DNA of 64,000 bases, from positions 180,001 to 244,000 of the forward strand of contig BDSI01000060.1 in NCBI GenBank assembly GCA_003117195.1, given 5' to 3'. A model generated the notes under the pieces. The model was not told the DNA's origin. It searched no databases and saw only the letters and a list, made by a program, of their open reading frames with translations. The position numbers were made by a program, and so were the translations under genes. The number at the start of each line of letters is the position of its first letter. Positions within the stretch are counted from its first letter, which is position 1. The DNA is from Eudorina sp. 2006-703-Eu-15 (lineage: Eukaryota > Chlorophyta > Chlorophyceae > Chlamydomonadales > Volvocaceae). This document shows, piece by piece, positions 1-11,700 of this stretch.

Positions 1-597
1 TGTGGCGGGGTTTGTTCCCTCAGGCAGGTTATCTGCCGAGTGCGACAGAACCTGGGCTGATGGGTTGGGCTAGGGCTATTCTACACCGGTACCCAGACAC
101 CCAGGTCCCGCCCCACGCCAGCCCCTGCTCCGCCCGCGACGTGGGGGGCTGCCCTTGGTGCCGTACTTCCTTGGTGCCGTACTTCCAGCGCGTTTGCCGA
201 GATTCGGGCTGCACCGGAAGCCTCCGGGGGCTCGGGCCTCTGCCCCGACGGAAGGGCCTGTGGCCCCACCCATGGGACGGGCCGTCGCACACTCCCTAGA
301 GTCCGCCTTAAATCCCCGCCAAGAGGCCGACACCCCATTCCCCGAATGCCCGCCACACCGGCCGCACGCCCTCTTGAGCCTTCACCGGCGCCTTTCCCAC
401 CTCCCCTGTTCTCCCACCATCCGACCACCCCACCTCTGCTCTGGGCTGTCCTCTGGGCTGTCCTCGGGAACCGGCCCCTCGCCCGCCTTTCCTGCTCCCC
501 CGCCATCCTACCACCGTTCTGAGCTTGTGTTTTGGTTTGAACCCACCACCCCACCACCCCACCACCCCGCCCCCCAACCCTTACTTCCCCCCCCAAG
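1..597 (+). other. Intron of the upstream-truncated polymerase gene
   Basis: No polymerase motif (the motif A region or the helix before it) can be read here in any frame. The stretch ends in a C-rich polypyrimidine tract and a CAAG acceptor at 596-597. I read it as the 3' part of an intron whose upstream exon lies outside the window. Apparent open frames across it are low-complexity. Confidence 0.6.
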
Positions 598-3554
598 GCG
601 AGTGCTACCTGGAGTGGGACGGCCCCGGCGAGCCGGACAAGCCGCTGGTGAAGGACAAGTTCGCGTCGGAGCGGCGGAAGGCCAAGGTGCTCAACTTCTC
701 CATCGCGTACGGCAAGACGGCGCACGGCCTGGCGGTGGACTTCAAGACCACCAAGGAGGAGGCGCAGGAGACGGTGGACAAGTGAGCGGCGGGGGGGTGG
801 AGGGGGTGGTGGGGGTGGAGGGGTTGGGGGTTGGGGGTGGGGGGTTGGGGGGTGGAGAATGGGGGATTGGGGTTTGGGGGTTTGGGGGGTGGAGGGTGGG
901 GGATGAGGCGCATGGCGGCATCCAAGCGGGCATTAGAAGGGCCTGCGGCGGCAGCGGCGAGCCCTCCCTCCCGCTGCTGACCCTACGCTGTCCCTCCGCC
1001 AACCGCCAACGGCTTTTCCGTACAGGGCTGCCGCCTATCCCCACTCCACCCGATTCCGGCCTTCTTTGCGCCCTGACTCCCTCCCTCCCTGGCCTCCTCC
1101 TGTCCGCATTTGTTCTCTCGCTGTTACCCATAATCCAACCCATCCCGCTCCCTCCTCGGCCCCCCTCCCTTCCTCCTCCTTCCTCGCCCCGCCCCCCCCA
1201 CTGCCTCCCTCTTCTCGCCCCGCCCCCCTCCCCCCCCCCCAACCAGGTGGTACGCGGACCGGTGGGAGGTCCGCAAGTGGCAGGAGGACACCCGCCAGGC
1301 AGCCAGGGAGGTGAGGCCGGGCGGGGGGGCCGGGGGGGGCCCGGGGGGGGCCGGGGGGGGCAGTGTTTGGGAGGCGGGGGCGAGAGCTCGGGAGGAGTTG
1401 GGGTTGGGCGTTCGGGGCTGCGGGGGCGGCAAAAGGCGGGGGGTTACTTCGCGCGCGGCCTGTCACCGGTCCCGGGCCCCGTCATCGGGCCGGGTGTGGG
1501 AGACGCGCTGTCCCACGGGTCGCCTCTAGGGTGGGTGGGGCTGTCACCACCTCAGCCTGGGTCGGCGGCGTGGATGTACGGCACCCCCTAGCATGCGGGC
1601 CCCCCTCCGCGCTGCGGCCGTTGCGGCTTCGCGTCCTCCCGTGGGGGGTTCGTGGCGAAGCGACCGCTCCGTTGCCACCTCCGCAGTACAGAGGCACTGA
1701 CTGGTGACTGCGCGCCCGTCGCCGCCGCTGCGGCCCGCACCCAGTGCGTGCGAAGGCGCCCCCGGTACCAGTACCTTGCACGCACAAGAAGCCACGGGGG
1801 CGCGTTATCCAGGGCCCGCATCCGCATCCGCTCATCCACACGGGCGGGTTTCTTCTCTCTCCCCACATCCCCACCCACACGTCCAACCCAACGACGGCCC
1901 CACCACCACCACCACCACCACCACACACACCCCAACCCCCCGCAGGAGGGCAAGGTGCGCACTCTCCTGGGCCGTACCCGGCCGCTGCCGCACATCAAGT
2001 CCCCCGACATGAAGCTGAGCGGACACAGCAACCGGGCGGCCATCAACACGCCCATCCAGGTGCGGACGGGGGGGGGGCGGTGGGTGGGGGGGAGGGGACG
2101 GGGGGGGCGGTGGGTGGGGGGAAGGGGACGGGGGGGCGGTGGGGGGAGGGGAGGTTGCAACGAGGGCCGGTGGAGGGGGCCGGGAGGCCAGGAGGCCGCC
2201 GGGGTGGCGCCGTAGGCGCCGGCCCGAGGTCCGACAGACTTCTTTGGCGGTGTGCTGCAGCAGCAGCCAGCAGGGCACCCCTTCTCCTCTTGGCGCCCCA
2301 CCCCTGTGGCGCTGACAGCACTCCCGGCAAAGCCCCGTTACCAATGGGAACTTCCCATGCAGCCCTGGCGTGCGTGTGTGTGTGTGGGGGGGGGGGGCGG
2401 GGGGCCCTCGGGGCCTCGGACCGGGGCCACAACGGCCCTCGGTGGGGGTCCCCGGCCACCGCCCCTCCTGCCCACCCCCCCGCAGCTCCCTTGTGCTCCC
2501 CGCCCACCTCCTCTACACCCACACATCCCCCCCATGCCAACCAGACGACCCTCCGCCTCCCCCTCGGACGTCGTCGCATCACTGGAGATCCTGGTACAGT
2601 TGATTCTCCACCGGAAGCTTGCCCTGGCAGCAGCGCAGTTTGAATTTGTCTACCCATTTCCTATATCCCCCTCCCCCTCCCCCTCCCCCTCCCGCCGCGT
2701 CTGTGGGCCCTCCCCCCCTTTCAGGGCTCCGCTGCCGACGTGGCCGCAGCTGCCATGGTGGCCATCCACAAGTCAGAGGCGCTCCGAAACACGGGCTTCA
2801 AGCTGCTCATGCAGGTGAGTGGGTGTGTACGTGTGTTTGTATGTGTGTGTGTGTGTGTTTGTTTGTGTGTGCATGAGTGTGTGTGTGGCGGGGGGCGCAG
2901 CTGCGGTCTGGGTCCGCCGTAATGGGAGTGGTGGTCGTAGGCGGCCAAGTGGGCGGGTGGGCTACATATGATGTGACCCCACCCGGACAACTGATGCCCA
3001 TTTGGTGACCTCTGGTTGAGAAGTCAACTGCTACCCATTGGTTGGCATATGGGGGTGGGTGAATGCGAAAAATGCCGAGTGGGTGGGTGGGTGGGTGGAG
3101 CGTTGGGCCCGGGGTGGTCTCTATCTGACGTCCCCGCGGTACGACACAGACCATCCCGAAACCATCCCTCCCCGGTACGACACAGATCCACGACGAGGTG
3201 ATCCTGGAGGGCCCCGCCGAGCGTGCCGACGAGGCCAAGCGGCTTGTGATGGCGCTGATGGCCAACCCCTGGGCGGAGCTGGCCCAGCACTGGAACGCCC
3301 CTGGAGCCTCCGGGCTGATGCAGGGACCCGGCTGGCACCGCCCGCCGCCGCAGCAGCCGGGCGGACACGTCGCGGGCGTGTGGCGCCACGGCGGCGGCGG
3401 CGGCGAGGCGGTTGGGGTCGGCGGCGCCCGTGGGGGTGTGTCGCCAGCGGCCGGTGGTGGCGGTGGTGGTGGTGGTGGTGGGGAGGTGATGCCGCTGCTG
3501 GTGGAGCTGGCCACGGACTGCAACGTGGCAGATACCTGGTATGAGGCCAAGTAG
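598..3554 (+). CDS. Plant-type organellar DNA polymerase (family A), C-terminal exons
   Basis: This is the C-terminal polymerase core of a family-A (Pol I-like) DNA polymerase of the plant organellar type, which copies chloroplast and mitochondrial DNA. Exons are 598-781, 1247-1310, 1946-2059, 2725-2814 and 3186-3554, joined in consistent phase with GT-AG borders. Exon 1 carries motif B (RRKAKVLNFSIAYG), whose Lys and Tyr contact the incoming nucleotide. Exon 2 gives WYADRWEVRKWQ, exon 3 the TLLGRTRPLP and RAAINTPIQ segments, and exon 4 GSAADVAAAAM. Exons 4 and 5 join as LLMQ/IHDEVILEGP, which is motif C with its catalytic Asp-Glu. The protein ends in NVADTWYEAK, like the NWYxAK ending of plant homologues. 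Between NPWAE and that ending lies a Gly/Pro-rich insertion of roughly 70 residues, which is unusual. The 5' exons (exonuclease region, motif A) are outside the window. Confidence 0.92.
2065..2155 (+). repeat. G-rich tandem repeat in polymerase intron 3
   Basis: Three imperfect copies of a unit of about 32 bp made of G-runs with GGTGGGTGG and GGGGACG. They lie just downstream of the exon 3 donor in the sense strand and could form G-quadruplexes in the pre-mRNA. Confidence 0.6.
2815..2888 (+). repeat. GT-rich microsatellite in polymerase intron 4
   Basis: The intron opens with a GTGAGT donor and continues as interrupted (GT)n/(GTTT)n for about 70 bp. It is low-complexity with no coding content. 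Confidence 0.7.
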
Positions 3555-4296
3555 GGGCCCACGACGGTGGTGTCTGGGGAGGTGGGAGGAAGGCGCGGGA
3601 CAGGTTGCGCAGTGTGTTGTTGCGGGGGGGGAGAGGGTTCTGGGTACCGGAGGGGCCGCGGGCGGGTCGGGTGGTGTGGGTGGGTGGGGGGGGGTGGGGG
3701 GGGCACAGACGCTCCTGAGAGTGCAAGCAATGCGGCGAAGGAGGACTGACTGACGGCGCTGTAGTGGCGGGACCAACCGACCGACCGACCGACCGTGATG
3801 TTCGTCCAGGCAGGCAGGGCAGGCGTGCGCGATGTGCAGCATGCAAAGTGCCCGCCGACAGTTGCGCCCCCCATGCGTAAGCTATGTGCCCAAGTCCCGA
3901 GGGGGGGCAAGTGCGGCCATGGACAGGTGGGTGTCGGTCGGAAACGGAGAACGCTGTCGTTGAGGCGCTCAGCGGGTCAGGCGGATGAGGAAAGGTGTGT
4001 CGAGGGAACCGGCACAACGCAGGAGGAGGACGGGGGGAGGGGCGGCTGCAGAAGTACATAGATGGTGGGCCCTCTGGGCGTTTGCATGCGGCGCTGAGCG
4101 GAGGGGAGCCACCGGAAGCGGGTTGTGCAACGAGGAGGAGGGCGGGAAGGCGGACAGAGCGGGCAAGAAGGAGGCGCAGGGGCGCTGGTAAAAGGCGGCA
4201 CCTGTGGGCGGCCGCCCAGCAATCGCAGTCCGCAAGATCTGCCCGCGAGATGGGCTTCACGGCTGTGGATAAACATTAAATGTCGGGAACGTTTCT
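3555..4296 (+). other. Probable 3' UTR of the polymerase gene
   Basis: About 740 bp from the TAG stop to the first TGTAA motif. It contains G-rich stretches and a short GACC tandem repeat around 3776-3794. No convincing coding region is seen on either strand. Confidence 0.45.
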
Positions 4297-4301
4297 TGTA
4301 A
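4297..4301 (+). terminator. TGTAA polyadenylation motif (polymerase gene)
   Basis: TGTAA is the usual polyadenylation signal of chlorophycean nuclear genes. This is the first well-placed copy after the polymerase stop codon, in a T-rich context. Confidence 0.45.
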
Positions 4302-5182
4302 CCTGTTGTGAAATTTTCAGCTTGTGTCGGAGAAAGTCCTTCTGCGGTTGTCATGCTTGAGATCACATTTCCTGGAGGTCGACGACTAACTGCATACCTG
4401 TAGGCGCAGCTTCGCAGAATTCTGACTGGTGAGCCTCGTAATCGTTGTCGCGGTTAAAATCGAAGGTTGCAGCACGGAGGTTCCGGGTCGGTGGACGCAA
4501 CTACCCTTCAGGTGCAAGAGGGTGCGAGTATACGGGTGAAGTAACCTACGAACCCTCTGTGCTTTTGAGTTGAGCAGCTGAAGACGAGCCGCAACAGGAC
4601 AAGCAGCAGTATGTGTAGGCTTTGCTGCGGGTGGGAAAGGGTGGATCAAACTGCGTCCGGGACTGTCTCTTAACTGACCCACTAGGATGCGGGCGTAAGC
4701 CGTGCAAGGAATTGCAGGAAATGCCCTGATGGAAAAATTATTAAACGGCAATCGGCATTCTTTCTCGTTTTCGCACCGTTGTGCCCTGGCCCGGCTAGGC
4801 AGCCAGATGGCAGTAGCATGCAAACAGGAAATTGCCGCAACGTGCCCATTGCAATGTATGCGGAGGATATCAATACACCATGTCAAATTTGTCATGCTCT
4901 GCAGCCATACTTTCAGGACGTCTCCACCGGTCGAGGCTGCCGGTTATCGTGCCGGACCGTGCTGAGCATGCTGCGCGCTCACAGACAACGAAACTACGCC
5001 TGAACAGAAGCCAAGTACAAGATAATGCTGGAGCTGAACAACTAACACAGTTAGGTTATTTGATAAGCTTAAGGCATGACCAATAAGCTTTTTTGGTCGA
5101 ACGCTGATCAACTGCTGTAGCCCTGACGGGTCGGCTTGTGTTCAAGTGTGACCGAGACTTCGGCCCTATTCTCATAATCAAT

Positions 5183-5190
5183 TATAAATA
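5183..5190 (+). promoter_or_regulatory. Possible TATA box
   Basis: TATAAATA in the only AT-rich island between the two genes, about 530 bp before the chosen ATG. It would imply a 5' UTR of about 500 nt. This rests on motif and position only. Confidence 0.2.
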
Positions 5191-5393
5191 ATTTATACGT
5201 CTCAATAATAATACACGGTTATCGCGAGTAGGTACCTGCCTAGTTTATGCCAACCATTGACTCGTCAAAATTGCCTTTATCCAAACATTCGGCCGAGGAT
5301 TGCTACAAATGATAACAAACATTGTCAAGCCTATTTACCACGTTTAACTTAGAGGCTTGACGGCGATCGTGACGGAACCTGAACAATGCTTGC

Positions 5394-5421
5394 TGCACCC
5401 GGGCCGCTTGGCCCGGGTGCA
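5394..5421. other. Perfect 12-bp GC-rich hairpin
   Basis: TGCACCCGGGCC at 5394-5405, a GCTT loop at 5406-5409 and the exact reverse complement at 5410-5421. It lies about 300 bp before the start of the giant glycoprotein gene. It could be a protein-binding palindrome or a 5'-UTR hairpin. Confidence 0.8.
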
Positions 5422-5717
5422 CTGTGGCTAATTCGAGCTTTCCAGGTGATATGAAAATGTATCATTCCTGTGTTGCATAGTTCCAGGGCCTGCTATCATG
5501 GAACCCGTCCCGGTCGTGTGTTAATCGCCAGAGCGGCAGCCGCAAGCTCCTGCGACGCTCTGACGTATCAGCAACATAATGTTTAGATTAAATCTTGATC
5601 AAACTGATATACTGATCCCATATCGATGAAACCTGGCGGGCGCAACCATTGACCGCCCTGCGTCGGCACATCAACTTACAAAATGCTCCGCATTTCCGAC
5701 CATGTCATATTCATACT

Positions 5718-8700
5718 ATGCCGACGACTCAACTCCACCTGCAGGAATCCGAAGACGCGGTCTCTGCCGTCGACCCCGGGAACATGCCGATCAGCACGTT
5801 TACCTCACAGCAGGCGTTCCCACGCTGTCACGTGGAACAGGAGTCACACGAGACGCCCCCTTGCGAGCTCTATCTGCCAATCGCAATGCGGGATGCCACC
5901 CTGCCAGGTCACGGTGGCGGTTGTACGGCTCCCGGCACAACGGCACTCGGTGCACCCCCGGCCCCGAACCGTTCCTCCGTCGAACCCGGGGAGGACCCCC
6001 GCCGCCTCCCCTGCTGCTCGTCCGGCTCCCCCTGCAGCCTCCGTCCCCGCGATGGCTACTGCCTCCGCGGCAGTAGCCATCACGACTGCCGCCGCGGCGT
6101 CGGGCCCAGCCGCGAACCACTGTCGCCTCCGCCGACCGCAGCGCCACCGGACAACTCCGGCAGCCCTGGCCCCCCGGGCGACAGCCAGCCCTACTCCCCC
6201 CACGACGCCCTGTGGGGTGGGCGCAGTCCCGCGACTACTGCAGCACCAGCGGCCCCCTCCGGACGGCCGCACGCGGAGCCCCTCCCTCATGACGGGGTTA
6301 GGGACGACGACGCGCCCGCACCGTCGGCGGCCTCAGCAGCGCCCTCACCGCCGCCGCGCCAGTGGCCCTTCGCTGCCGTACCCGCGGCACGGCATCCGTC
6401 GGTGACTCGGGGGCTGCCTCACCACGTCAGTGCGGCGAGGGAGGCGAGGGAGCACCCGCCCCAGATGTCGGCCAGCGAGCGTGGAACAGCAGCAGTAGCA
6501 CCCCGGCCTTCGCCGCCGCCGCCAGCGCAGCCGATGCAACCATCCGCGCCTGCACCGGAGCAGCAGCGGCAGCAGCTGCAGCAGCGGCGGCGGCCGTCCC
6601 GCGGGTCAGGGACGGACGGCACCGCGGGTTCCGGCGGCGCCGCCTCCTCCTTCCCCCTGGAGGATATAACCCCGCGGTGCCCGGCGGCAGCCTCATGCGC
6701 ACCAGCCGCCTCACCTCCTACCGGTGCACCAGCCGCCTCACCTCCTACCGGGGCTGTAGAAGGACGCCGCGGAGGGGCACAGCCCCGCAGCCCCCTTCAA
6801 CGCTGCGACAGTGGCTGTAAGCACCCGCATCAGCAGCAACGGCAACAGCAGCAGGCGGAGTGCCGACGTCTGCAGCAGCAGGAACAGCAGCAGGATCAGC
6901 AGCAGCAGCGGCGGCGGCGGCGGCGTCAGCCGCGGCCGTCCAGCACGGCGTTCGTCCGCGCCGCCACCGCCGCCCTACTGGCGCTCGTCCTCGCAGCATC
7001 CGTACTGGCATCTCCCGCAGCAGCAGCTGATGCTGCAGCTGCAGCTGATGCCACCAGCGCTGTCGTCGGTGCTGCTACAGCCGACGGCGATGTGGTCGTG
7101 GATTATTCCAGCGGAGCCGTACAGGACACGGACGGGGCGATGACTCGGGCAGCGGCTGTAGGGGATTGGGACTGGCTGGCTGGTGACAGGTCCCCAGGTG
7201 GGTCTCCTGCCCCGCGTGCTCTGAATCCTGAAGCTGAAGCTCTGAATCGCGGAGCGCGGACTGCGGGTCACGTGATGCAGGGTTCAGACTTCCAAGCCGC
7301 ACCCTCTCTCGCCGCACCCGTCGGGCGTTCCTGGTGAACCGCATCTCCCTGCTGCGTTCTGCATTTGCACCCGGGAAACTGGGGGAAGATGGGGGAAGAT
7401 GGGGGAAGATGGGGGAAGCTGGGGGAAGATGGGGGAAGCTGGGGGAAGATGGGTGTGGTGCCGCCCTCCCTCTCCGCGGGCTCTCCTCGGGGAGCATACT
7501 CCTCGGTCTCGTGCCTCATGACATGCCATGTCGTGACATGGCTTTGCATTGCATGGTATGGGCCGGGGCAGCGCAGGGCCGGGCAGGATGGCCGCCAAGG
7601 TTATTACTTGAGCTGCGGCAGAGGTCCAGCGCCACCAACCCCCACCACCCTCATCACCAACGTCCCCTTCCTCCCCACCGGGAAGCCACCGCCCCTGGAG
7701 CACAAGCAACGGCACCGCCATCGTTGCCGCCAAACATACCGCCATTCCCCCAACCCACAACAAGCAATACCAAGTCACATCTCGTCATCGAACGCACAAC
7801 CACATGGAGTCTTTGGAGTGAGATAAAAGATAACACGACTGATTAATTCGGGGTCTCGACCTTGCGTGCTTGCGACCTTGTATTGCCCCCTCCCCACGCC
7901 CTCCCCAGACCAACCTCCGTCCCCCAGGCTAGGGCGGCCGCCGCGACCGCCGCGTCCACCACCGCCGCCGCCGCCGCCGCGCAGGCCCCCCGGCGTACCC
8001 CGCTCCCCCTGGGCCCCTCGCGCCCCCAAAGCCCCTCGCGTCCCGAGGCCGCCACCGACGGCGCCGCTGCCGCCGCCGGGGGTACCCGTCCAAGCGCTGT
8101 CGCTAAGCCCTCCTCCACCCAAGCCGCGCCGGGTGCCACCGCCGCTGGAACCCCAACCGCCGCCGTCGCAGCCCAGCCCGAACCCTCCTGCCCCGCCACC
8201 GACGGCGCCGCCGCCGCCCAGCCCGCCCAGTCCCTCCCCACCACCGCTGCCTGCCCCGCCGCTGCCGCCGCCGCCGAGCCCCACGCCGCCGCAGCCATTG
8301 TCGCCGCCGCCCCACCCGCGGCCTCAGCGGCCGCGCCAGGGGAACAGCCCCCGTCCGGGCCGCAGGTCCCCGCCGCCGCCGCCGCCAATCCTCAGGCCGC
8401 CGCCGCCGCCACCTCTCCCCGACGACGCCTTCCCGCCGATCGACATGCCCTGGGGGGCCCCGCCGCCGGGGGAGGACTTGGTCAGGCCGCCGTGGCCGCC
8501 GGCGCCGCCGCCGCGGCCTCCGACCCCTCCCTGGTCCCTCTTCATCGACGGCGTGCCGCCACCAGCGGATGTGGATGCCAATCCGCCAGGGGATGCAGGC
8601 ACCGCCCTGCCGCCTCCGCCGCCGTCGCCACCTTCTCCGGAGCCACCCAGCCCATCACCGCCGTCACCAGAACCACCCCGCCGGCCACCACCAAGCCCGC

Positions 8701-11700
8701 CGCCGCGGCAGCAGCAGCCGGAGCCGGAGTTCCCCAGTCCCGATAGTGGACCCGCGCATTCTAAGGATGCGGAGTGGGATGGGCAGTCCGTCCCGCCGCC
8801 GCCGCCGCCGCCGGATGTCCCGGAGGCGAGGCCGCCGCCGCCGCCACGGCCGCCGTCCCCCCAGGAACCCCATACATCGCCCTCTGCGGCCACCACCGCG
8901 GCGGTGCCGCCCACGTACCCGCCGTCCTCCTCACCGTCGCCACCACCGCCTCAATATCCGTCCGGGCAGCCGCAAGGAGGAGTGTCTGGGGCTGCCTTTC
9001 CAACCTCGCCTCCTTCATATCCAGCACCGCTCCCGCATGAGCTGCCGCCCGCCAGCCCGCCGTCACCACCACCACCCTCGCTGCCGCCGCCGGGCCAGCC
9101 GCCCTCGCCAGCGCCGACGTCGCCAGCGCCGACGTCGCCTGCGCCGCCCAGCCCTGTGCCGCCGTCGCCGGAGCCGTCGAGCCCGCCACCCGGATCGCCA
9201 TCCGCACCACCCAGCCCAGCGCCGACGTCGCCAGCACCGACGTCGCCCGACTCCCCACCACCGTCACCAGAGCCGGCGTCCCCGTCGCCCGCGTCACCAC
9301 AACCGCCTTCACCATCTCCTCCGTCGCCTTCCCCGCCCTCCCCGCCACCACCCTTGCCACCGCCTCCGCCAGGACAACCGCCCTCACCCGAACCTCCACC
9401 ATCGTCACCATCACCTCCATCGCCACAACCGCCATCTCCGACGCCGCCTTCCCCACGACCACCATCGCCTCCCCCACGGCCACCCGCGCCTTCGCCTCCC
9501 TCACCACACCCACCTCCACCGTCGCCGCAGCCACCCTTTCCATCACCTCTATCACCATCCCCACCATCACCATTGCCTCCCTCTCCCTTGCCACCCTCAC
9601 ACTCGCCACCATCTCCCTCACCACCGTCGCCAGAGCCGCCATCACCACCCCCTTCATCTCCTGCACCACCGTCGCCAGAGCCGCCATCACCACCCCCTCC
9701 ATCTCCTGCACCACCGTCGCCAGAGCCGCCATCACCGCCCCCTCCATCTCCTGCACCACCGTCGCCAGAGCCGCCATCACCGACCCCTCCATCTCCATCA
9801 CCACAGCCACCATCTCCGTTCCCACGTCCACCACCGCCGCCGCCCCCAAGGCCACCCTCGCCCTCCCCTCCGTCACCACACCGACCTCCACTGTCGCCAC
9901 AACCACCCTCGCCCTTGCCACCGTCACCGCAGCCACCCTCTCCCTTGCCACCCTCACACTCGCCACCATCTCCCTCACCACCGTCGCCAGAGCCGCCATC
10001 ACCACCCCCTCCATCTCCTGCACCACCGTCGCCAGAGCCGCCATCACCGCCCCCTCCATCTCCTGCACCACCGTCGCCAGAGCCGCCATCACCACCCCCT
10101 CCATCTCCTGCACCACCGTCGCCAGAGCCGCCATCACCACCCCCTCCATCTCCTGCACCACCGTCGCCAGAGCCGCCATCACCGCCCCCTCCATCTCCTG
10201 CACCACCGTCGCCAGAGCCGCCATCACCACCCCCTCCATCTCCCTCACCACCGTCGCCAGAGCCGCCATCACCACCCCCTCCATCTCCTGCACCACCGTC
10301 GCCAGAGCCGCCATCACCACCCCCTCCATCTCCTGCACCACCGTCGCCAGAGCCGCCATCACCACCTCCTCCATCTCCTGCACCACCGTCGCCAGAGCCG
10401 CCATCACCACCTCCTCCATCTCCTGCACCACCGTCGCCAGAGCCGCCATCACCGACCCCTCCATCTCCATCACCACAGCCACCATCTCCGTTCCCACGTC
10501 CACCACCGCCGCCGCCCCCAAGGCCACCCTCGCCCTCCCCTCCGTCACCACACCGACCTCCACTGTCGCCACAACCACCCTCGCCCTTGCCACCGTCACC
10601 GCAGCCACCCTCTCCCTTGCCACCCTCACACTCGCCACCATCTCCCTCACCACCGTCGCCAGAGCCGCCATCACCACCCCCTCCATCTCCTGCACCACCG
10701 TCGCCAGAGCCGCCATCACCGCCCCCTCCATCTCCTGCACCACCGTCGCCAGAGCCGCCATCACCACCCCCTCCATCTCCCTCACCACCGTCGCCAGAGC
10801 CGCCATCACCACCCCCTCCATCTCCTGCACCACCGTCGCCAGAGCCGCCATCACCGCCCCCTCCATCTCCTGCACCACCGTCGCCAGAGCCGCCATCACC
10901 ACCCCCTCCATCTCCCTCACCACCGTCGCCAGAGCCGCCATCACCACCCCCTCCATCTCCTGCACCACCGTCGCCAGAGCCGCCATCACCACCCCCTCCA
11001 TCTCCTGCACCACCGTCGCCAGAGCCGCCATCACCGCCCCCTCCATCTCCCTCACCACCGTCGCCAGAGCCGCCATCACCACCCCCTCCATCTCCCTCAC
11101 CACCGTCGCCAGAGCCGCCATCACCACCCCCTCCATCTCCTGCACCACCGTCGCCAGAGCCGCCATCACCACCCCCTCCATCTCCTGCACCACCGTCGCC
11201 AGAGCCGCCATCACCACCTCCTCCATCTCCTGCACCACCGTCGCCAGAGCCGCCATCACCGCCCCCTCCATCTCCTGCACCACCGTCGCCAGAGCCGCCA
11301 TCACCACCTCCTCCATCTCCTGCACCACCGTCGCCAGAGCCGTCATCACCACCACCTCCATCACCACAGCCACCATCTCCGTTCCCACGTCCACCACCGC
11401 CGCCGCCCCCAAGGCCACCCTCGCCCTCCCCTCCGTCACCACACCGACCTCCACTGTCGCCACAACCACCCTCGCCCTTGCCACCGTCACCGCAGCCACC
11501 CTCTCCATCGCCACCATCACCACAGCCGCTCTCTCCCTCGCCACCATCACCCGATCCCCCATCACCCTCCCCGCCCTCACCCTCCCCGCCCTCCCCACTA
11601 CCTCCGTCTCCTTCCTTGCTGTGGCCGCCACCTCCACCCTCCCCACAACCGCCCTCACACTCGCCACCATCTCCCTCACCACCGTCGCCCGAACCTCCAC

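Larger units (their letters stand above)
4302..5717. other. Intergenic region upstream of the giant glycoprotein gene
   Basis: No gene is supported in this 1.4 kb. Base composition is mixed, with an AT-rich island near 5175-5215 and a perfect hairpin at 5394-5421. It probably contains the promoter and 5' UTR of the next gene. Confidence 0.5.
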
